Positions 59,081 through 64,000 of a stretch of DNA of 64,000 bases are shown in pieces. How positions within the stretch are numbered: position 1 is the first letter of the stretch; every line of letters starts with the position of its first letter. The notes beneath the pieces were generated by a model. The model did no database searches. It saw only the letters and a list, made by a program, of their open reading frames with translations, and was not told the DNA's origin. Origin of the DNA: Paenibacillus artemisiicola. Its GTDB lineage: Bacteria > Bacillota > Bacilli > Paenibacillales > Paenibacillaceae. The position numbers and the translations under genes were made by a program. The DNA lies in the NCBI RefSeq assembly GCF_017652985.1, contig NZ_JAGGDJ010000001.1:62001-126000 (forward strand). Reading direction: 5' to 3'.

Positions 59081-60837
59081 AGCGGAACGCGACGAAACGC
59101 GGAATGGTCATGATCGCGCTTGCCGCCGCGCTGGCCGCGGCGCCCGCCGGCTGCGCGGACGGCGGGGAAGGCGCGGCAGGACCGCCGCCGGGAGGCACGG
59201 CCCCGAACGGCGGCGCCGGTTCCGGGCGGAACGGGCAGGACGCCGCCGCCGGCGCGACGGACAGCCGGCCCGTGACGCTGAAGGTCCAGGTCAACAGCAC
59301 GGGGAAGGACTTCGAGCACACGGAGGTGTACGACGAGATCAAGCGCCTGACCGGCGTTACGATGGACCTCGAGACGTACGACGAGCAGAAGTTCAAGGTC
59401 GAGCTGGCCGGCGGGGACTTGCCCGACATCATTCAGGTGCCGAACAAGAACATCAAGGAGCTGATCGAAGGCAACAACATCCTTCCCCTCGACGAGCTGG
59501 TCCGGACGCACGGCCCCGACATCGGCCAGCCGGCGCTCGTGCCGAGCTTGGACTATATCCGGCGCTTCTGGAGCGACGGCACGAACAAGCTCTACATGGT
59601 GCCGGTTCAGGTCGGCGAGACCGGCTTCGGCTTCGAGCAGCAGGTCGGGCTCAATCTGCGCTGGGATTACTACAAGGAGCTCGGCTATCCGGCCATCCGC
59701 AGCATCGAAGACATGGTCGGCGTCATTGCCGAGATGACGGCGATGCACCCGACGACGGCGGACGGCAAGAAGGTGTACGGCGTCGGGATGTGGAACGACT
59801 GGGGCTTGTGGGGACTGCGCAGCATCGGGCTCGTGACCGGGAACAACACGTACGACGTCCGGACCGGCCGGCTCGTGAACGACTACGCCGATCCCGACAG
59901 CGGCATTTGGGACACGGCGCGGTTCCTCTTCCTGGCCCAGCGGAAGGGCATCCTCGATCCCGACGCTTTCACGGCCAAGTACAACGACGTCGTGGCGAAG
60001 GCGTCGCAGGGCACGTTGATCTCGTCGTTCGCGACCTGGCCGTTCGAGCCGGTCAATGCCGAGCTGCTGAAGCAGGGGCCGGACAAAGGCTTCGTGACGA
60101 TTCCGCTCGACTGGGGCTTCACGAACGCCGGCGGCAGCACGGTCGCCGGGTGGAGCGACCGCGCTTGGGCGATCTCGCGCAACTGCAAGGATCCGGAACG
60201 GGCGATGGAGCTGATCGATTTCCTCGTCTCGGACCGGGGCTCCCGGCTGATCGCGAGCGGCATCCAGGGCACGCACTGGGACTACGTCGACGGCATGCCG
60301 CGGATGAAAGCGGAGACGGTGAAGCTGGCGGCCGAGGGCGGCGACGAATGGAAGCGGACCGGCATCGGCATGTTCGCCAACCAGCAAGGCTTCACCGACC
60401 AGGCGAAGACGAGCGACGGCGGCGTGGTCAGCCTGTTCGAGACGCCGGACGTCTACGCGGCGAAGATCAATTCGCTGAACGCGGATTACGACCGCCATTA
60501 CGGCGTCGCTTACCCGGCGGAGGCCTACAAGCGGCTGGCCGAGCAGGGCAAAGTGAAGACGCTCGATCACGTGCCGCAGGACATCCTGAACGCCATGCCG
60601 CCGAAGCCGGACGACATCATCCGCATCCAGGCCAAGCTCGACGAGCTGCTCGTCAAGGGGATGCCGGCCGTCGTGCTCGGTTCGGCGAACGAGACGGCGT
60701 TCGCGGCGAACAAGGCGGCGCTTATCGCGCAGTTGAACGAAGCCGGCGCCGGGACGTATTTCGCCTGGTTCCAAAGCGCCTTCGAGGAGGCGAAGGCGCG
60801 GCTTGCCGAAACGCCGCCTGCCAAGACCGCCAAGTAA
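59077..60837 (+). CDS. Sugar ABC transporter substrate-binding lipoprotein (LplA-like), first copy
   Basis: 586 residues, ATG overlapping the kinase stop, GGGAGGCGGAGGG upstream. Lipoprotein signal with lipobox PAGC, then a Gly/Pro-rich linker of about 45 residues and a large family 1 binding protein (TLKVQVNSTGKDFEHTEVYDE, LPDIIQVPNKNIKELI, YKELGYPAIRSIEDMVGV, GVGMWNDWGLWGLRS). It lies in the same operon as the two-component genes and may deliver substrate to the permeases downstream or act in sensing. A terminator follows, separating it from the permeases. Confidence 0.93.
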   Translation: MKRNATKRGMVMIALAAALAAAPAGCADGGEGAAGPPPGGTAPNGGAGSGRNGQDAAAGATDSRPVTLKVQVNSTGKDFEHTEVYDEIKRLTGVTMDLETYDEQKFKVELAGGDLPDIIQVPNKNIKELIEGNNILPLDELVRTHGPDIGQPALVPSLDYIRRFWSDGTNKLYMVPVQVGETGFGFEQQVGLNLRWDYYKELGYPAIRSIEDMVGVIAEMTAMHPTTADGKKVYGVGMWNDWGLWGLRSIGLVTGNNTYDVRTGRLVNDYADPDSGIWDTARFLFLAQRKGILDPDAFTAKYNDVVAKASQGTLISSFATWPFEPVNAELLKQGPDKGFVTIPLDWGFTNAGGSTVAGWSDRAWAISRNCKDPERAMELIDFLVSDRGSRLIASGIQGTHWDYVDGMPRMKAETVKLAAEGGDEWKRTGIGMFANQQGFTDQAKTSDGGVVSLFETPDVYAAKINSLNADYDRHYGVAYPAEAYKRLAEQGKVKTLDHVPQDILNAMPPKPDDIIRIQAKLDELLVKGMPAVVLGSANETAFAANKAALIAQLNEAGAGTYFAWFQSAFEEAKARLAETPPAKTAK

Positions 60838-60857
60838 CGCGGCGCCATACCGTACGG

Positions 60858-60898
60858 ACCGGCCTCTCGCGGCACTGCCGCCGAGAGGCCGGTTTTTT
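60858..60898 (+). terminator. Terminator after the first binding-protein gene
   Basis: ACCGGCCTCTCG pairs with CGAGAGGCCGGT across a loop that holds CGGC/GCCG, followed by TTTTTT. It should limit read-through to the permease genes. Confidence 0.9.
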
Positions 60899-60977
60899 GC
60901 GCGCTTTCGGCCCGGCGGCGGCTCGCTTCAGTCCAAAAATCGTAGATAACTTCATAGTTCCGTCCGATTCGGTCCCG

Positions 60978-60983
60978 TATACT
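60978..60983 (+). promoter_or_regulatory. Likely -10 of the permease operon
   Basis: TATACT lies 38 bases before the permease start. The -35 position reads TAGTTC, far from consensus, as expected for a promoter that needs an AraC-type activator such as the YesN-like regulator upstream. Confidence 0.45.
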
Positions 60984-61020
60984 GGGGGCATCGACCGAAA
61001 CCAGATTGGAGGACGGAGTG

Positions 61021-61992
61021 ATGCGCATGCTGACTAAGGAAGCCGGCCGTATGGCGCCGCAAGCGGCTTCGACGGGCGCGCGGACCCGCAGGAAGAAGCC
61101 GAAGGCCGCCCGGCTGACGCTGCTGGCCATGGTGCTGCCGTTCGTCGCGCTCGTGTTCGTGTTCAACTACATTCCGTTATTCGGGTGGATCTACGCGTTT
61201 TACGATTACAAGCCCGGCATTCCGCTGGCGCATACGCCGTTCGCGGGGTTGAAGTATTTCCGGCTCGTGCTGGACGACAAGGACGATCTGGTCCGGGTGC
61301 TGACCAATACCCTCGCGCTCAGCTTCCTCTCGATTCTGGCGTCGCCGCTCGCGGCCGGCTTCGCGATTCTGCTGAACGAGACGAGCGGCAAGCTGTTCAA
61401 GAAGGCCGTTCAGACGCTGACCACGCTGCCGAATTTCATCAGCTGGATCATCGTGTATTCGCTGGCGTCGGTTCTCTTCTCCTCGGGCGGTCTGCTCAAC
61501 GCCGTCTTGTTCAAGCTGCATTGGATCGACGAGGCGACCAACGTGCTCGGCAACGAAGCGGCGACGTGGTGGTTCCAGACGGCCGTCTCGGCGTGGAAAG
61601 GGCTCGGCTTCGGCAGCATCATCTACCTCGCGGCGATCGCGGGCATCGACCAGGAGCTGTACGACGCGGCCAAGGTCGACGGCGCGGGGCGGTTCCAGCG
61701 GATCATGGCCATCACCGTGCCGGGCATCCTGCCGACCTTCTTCGTCCTGACGCTGCTGAACATCGCCAACGTGCTGTCTTCGGTCAGCTTCGAGCAGAAT
61801 TTCGTCTTCTACAACTCGCTCGTCGCCGACAAGATCGAGACGCTGGATTATTTCGTCTACCGTACGGGCATCGCGACCGGCGACGTCTCGTTCGGCACCG
61901 CGGTCGGCATCGCCAAATCGCTCGTCAGCATCGTGCTGCTGTTCTCGATGAACGCCTTGTCGAAGCGCGTCCGGGGCCAGTCGGTATTCTAA
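61021..61992 (+). CDS. Sugar ABC transporter permease (LplB-like)
   Basis: 323 residues from the ATG at 61021, eight bases after GGAGG. A basic N-terminus (TRRKKPKAA) leads to six helices (LLAMVLPFVALVFVFNYIPL; ALSFLSILASPLAAGFAILL; FISWIIVYSLASVLFSSG; FGSIIYLAAIAGI). The EAA loop is ELYDAAKVDGAGRFQRIMAITVP. It pairs with the next permease as a heterodimer of the carbohydrate CUT1 class; the ATPase subunit is not in the window and is probably a shared MsmX-type protein. Confidence 0.94.
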   Translation: MRMLTKEAGRMAPQAASTGARTRRKKPKAARLTLLAMVLPFVALVFVFNYIPLFGWIYAFYDYKPGIPLAHTPFAGLKYFRLVLDDKDDLVRVLTNTLALSFLSILASPLAAGFAILLNETSGKLFKKAVQTLTTLPNFISWIIVYSLASVLFSSGGLLNAVLFKLHWIDEATNVLGNEAATWWFQTAVSAWKGLGFGSIIYLAAIAGIDQELYDAAKVDGAGRFQRIMAITVPGILPTFFVLTLLNIANVLSSVSFEQNFVFYNSLVADKIETLDYFVYRTGIATGDVSFGTAVGIAKSLVSIVLLFSMNALSKRVRGQSVF

Positions 61993-62014
61993 GCGGAAAG
62001 GAGCCCGCGCAAGC

Positions 62015-62893
62015 ATGAAAAACGAATCCAGCCTTGCGTTCAACGTCTTCAATTACGGCATTCAGCTCGCGTTCACCCTGATGTGCGTGTTTCCGTTCTA
62101 CTACATTTTCATCTATTCCGTCAGCGATCCGCAGCAGGCGCTGAAGGGCGTGCTCCTGCTGCCCAAGGGCTTCACCCTCGTCAATTACACGCATATTTTC
62201 CGGCTCGACAACATGCTGAATTCGTTCGTCGTGTCGGTGCTGCGCACGGTCATCGGCTGCGCGCTCACGATCGCCTGCAGCTCGTGGTTCGCCTACGCCG
62301 TGACGAAGAACGAGCTGTATTTCCGCAAGACGATCTACCGCTTCCTCGTCGTGACGATGTACTTCAACGCGGGCCTCATCCCGTGGTACATCACGATGAA
62401 GGAGCTGGGGCTGAAAAACAACTTCCTCCTCTACGTGCTGCCGGGCGCCGTCGTCGCGTACTACGTGGTCCTGCTGAAAACGTTCATCGAACAGCTGCCT
62501 CCGGCGCTGGAGGAATCGGCGACGATCGACGGCGCCGGCCATGCCGCGATATTCGCGCGGGTCATCTTCCCGTTGTCGATGCCGATCGTGGCGACGATCG
62601 CCGTGTTCGCGTCGGTCGGCCAATGGAACACGTGGACCGACAACTACTTTCTCGTCTCGAGCGACCGCCTGCAGACGCTCCAGCTGATCCTGTACAACTA
62701 CTTGACGGACGCCCAGCAAATCGTCAACAGCAGCAATCTGCAGGACTTGAACCGCGGACTGGCGACCAAAATATCGCCCGAGTCGATCCGCATCACGATC
62801 ACGATGGTCGTGACGATTCCGGTCATGCTCGTCTATCCGTTCCTGCAGCGGTACTTCGTCAAAGGCATCATGCTCGGCGCGATCAAAGGATAA
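62015..62893 (+). CDS. Sugar ABC transporter permease (LplC-like)
   Basis: 292 residues with GGAAAGGAG upstream, 22 bases after the first permease. Six helices (IQLAFTLMCVFPFYYIFIY first) and the EAA loop ALEESATIDGAGHAAIFARVIFPL. C-terminus FVKGIMLGAIKG is typical of LplC/YtcP. It forms the second half of the translocation pore, in one operon with the first permease and the second binding protein. Confidence 0.95.
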   Translation: MKNESSLAFNVFNYGIQLAFTLMCVFPFYYIFIYSVSDPQQALKGVLLLPKGFTLVNYTHIFRLDNMLNSFVVSVLRTVIGCALTIACSSWFAYAVTKNELYFRKTIYRFLVVTMYFNAGLIPWYITMKELGLKNNFLLYVLPGAVVAYYVVLLKTFIEQLPPALEESATIDGAGHAAIFARVIFPLSMPIVATIAVFASVGQWNTWTDNYFLVSSDRLQTLQLILYNYLTDAQQIVNSSNLQDLNRGLATKISPESIRITITMVVTIPVMLVYPFLQRYFVKGIMLGAIKG

Positions 62894-63014
62894 GCCGACG
62901 CTCGGGCGATCGCGGGGACGGCCCGCGCATGGAATCACGGATGAACCGGCTTCCTTCGAAGCCGTCATCATAGGGACTAGAGGGGATTCACACTTTCGAT
63001 CGGGAGGTCAAGCG

Positions 63015-64000
63015 ATGAAGGGAAACAAGTCGTTCAAAGGAAGCATGCTCCTCGCGATGACGGCCATGCTGGTCACGCTGACGGCATGCGGCGGCAACAG
63101 CGGCGGCAACGGCGGCGGGAACGGTACGGACGGCGCGAACGCGACGTCGGAGAACAACGGAGCGGCCGTGCCGGACAACGGTTCGGGTACGGGGAACGAC
63201 GCGGCCGGGAATGACGCGGCGGGGAACGGCGGCGCGGCCGCGAACGACGGCGGCGGCACGGACGCGCCGGCGAAAGCGCCGGTCACGATCAAGCTGGAAG
63301 TGAACAGCACGCAGAAGGATTTCGAGAATACGGACGTCTACAACGAAATCAAGAAGCAGACGGGCGTGACGATGGACCTGCAGACGTACGACGAAGAGAA
63401 ATTCAAGGTGGAGCTGGCGAGCGGCGACCTGCCCGACGTCTTCCAGGTGCCGAACAAGTATTTGGCGCAGCTGATCGACGGCGGCAACATCATTCCGCTG
63501 GACGATCTGGTGGCGTCGAACGGACCGGACATCTCGAAGCCGCTGTTCCAGAAAAGTCTGAGCTACAGCAAGCAATTTTGGAGCAACGGCACGGGCAAAT
63601 TGTACGTCATTCCCGTCCAGGTCGGTCAGGCGGGCTGGGGCTTCGATCAGCAGACCGGCTTCAACGTCCGGTGGGACTATTACAAGGAGCTCGGCTTCCC
63701 GGCCGTCAAGAGCGTCGACGACATGGTGAACGTGCTCGCCGACATGGTCGCGAAGCATCCGAAGACCGCGGACGGCAAGAAGGTGTACGGCACGGCGATC
63801 TGGAACGATTGGGGCACCTGGGGACTCAACAGCATGGGCATGATCGTCGGCAGCGGCGCGGTCGCGAACAACTACACGGACGTGCCGAACAGCGGGTTCT
63901 GGCAAACGGCCGAGTTCCTGTACAAGGCGAAGCAAAAAGGCATTCTCGATCCCGACGCGTTCACGGCCAAGTACAACGACATCGTCACGAAGGCGTCGCA
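63015..64000 (+). CDS. Sugar ABC transporter substrate-binding lipoprotein, second copy (partial)
   Basis: Open from an ATG at 63015 (GGGAGGT upstream) to the window end, 328 codons seen. Lipoprotein signal MLLAMTAMLVTLTAC with lipobox LTAC, then a long Gly/Asn/Ala linker and the binding domain. It is closely related to the product of 59077-60837: both have VNST-KDFE-T-VY-EIK, TGVTMDLxTYDExKFKVELA, LPD-QVPNK, WDYYKELG-PA-S, and ILDPDAFTAKYND. It probably supplies the permeases directly upstream. Confidence 0.93.
   Translation, partial: MKGNKSFKGSMLLAMTAMLVTLTACGGNSGGNGGGNGTDGANATSENNGAAVPDNGSGTGNDAAGNDAAGNGGAAANDGGGTDAPAKAPVTIKLEVNSTQKDFENTDVYNEIKKQTGVTMDLQTYDEEKFKVELASGDLPDVFQVPNKYLAQLIDGGNIIPLDDLVASNGPDISKPLFQKSLSYSKQFWSNGTGKLYVIPVQVGQAGWGFDQQTGFNVRWDYYKELGFPAVKSVDDMVNVLADMVAKHPKTADGKKVYGTAIWNDWGTWGLNSMGMIVGSGAVANNYTDVPNSGFWQTAEFLYKAKQKGILDPDAFTAKYNDIVTKAS

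Overview
The window looks like chromosomal DNA of a high-GC, spore-forming Firmicute of the Paenibacillaceae (Cohnella or a GC-rich Paenibacillus is my best guess). This rests on AGGAGG-type ribosome binding sites with frequent TTG and GTG starts, a GerA-type spore-germinant receptor operon, a SleB-like cortex hydrolase, a XerS-type recombinase, a T-box leader, YesM/YesN-type two-component genes beside LplB/LplC-type sugar permeases, and Paenibacillus-style DUF11 and atrophied-Ig surface proteins. No rRNA, tRNA, phage, transposon or CRISPR array was recognised.

Layout. 1-9.2 kb: a partial DUF11 surface protein, a methyltransferase, an NlpC/P60 peptidase, a cupin and a Cu/Zn superoxide dismutase (all minus); then an Idh/MocA dehydrogenase, a DUF2203 protein, an SH3b-glucosaminidase, a drug/metabolite exporter behind a purine riboswitch, a DUF1697 protein, and a 56-residue acidic protein on the minus strand. 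9.4-14.4 kb: SDR, DHA2 exporter, thymidine kinase, a small membrane protein and a threonine-aldolase-like enzyme. 14.7-19.5 kb: gerA-gerB-gerC operon and a DUF2935 protein. 19.6-24.7 kb: an ABC-F ATPase, a GH95 fucosidase, then a 0.74-kb non-coding array of about fourteen 52-bp repeats. 24.9-33.6 kb: an SgrR-like regulator with repetitive insertions, a DUF4173 membrane protein, a YjbR protein, T-box-proS, a GyrI-like protein, a GntR/UTRA remnant and xerS. 34-46 kb: a YtrA-type GntR with its ABC transporter, SleB-like hydrolase, Ig-repeat protein, Nudix, second NlpC/P60, MsrAB, a decayed gerB-gerC pair, glycerate kinase, and a TIM-barrel protein divergent from a MarR regulator. 46-55.4 kb: small conserved proteins, a LysR/EamA divergent pair, a FusB-like EF-G-binding protein behind an elaborate leader, a MerR-DHA2-EamA cluster, a paralogue of the small membrane protein and a third DHA2 exporter. 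55.6-64 kb: a carbohydrate uptake locus (response regulator, histidine kinase, binding lipoprotein, two permeases, second binding lipoprotein cut by the window end).

Themes. Export and uptake dominate: three DHA2 antiporters, three DMT exporters and two ABC systems, several beside their own regulator or a palindromic operator. RNA-level control is unusually readable: a guanine-type riboswitch whose terminator re-uses the aptamer 3' strand (predicting an ON switch for an exporter), a T-box on proS, and a leader-peptide region with mutually exclusive hairpins before the FusB homologue, suggesting ribosome-sensing attenuation. The 52-bp array, whose units keep a small hairpin through G-U-tolerant changes, is the least explained element. 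Start sites were chosen by ribosome binding site and family length; family names are from memory of conserved motifs, not from searches.
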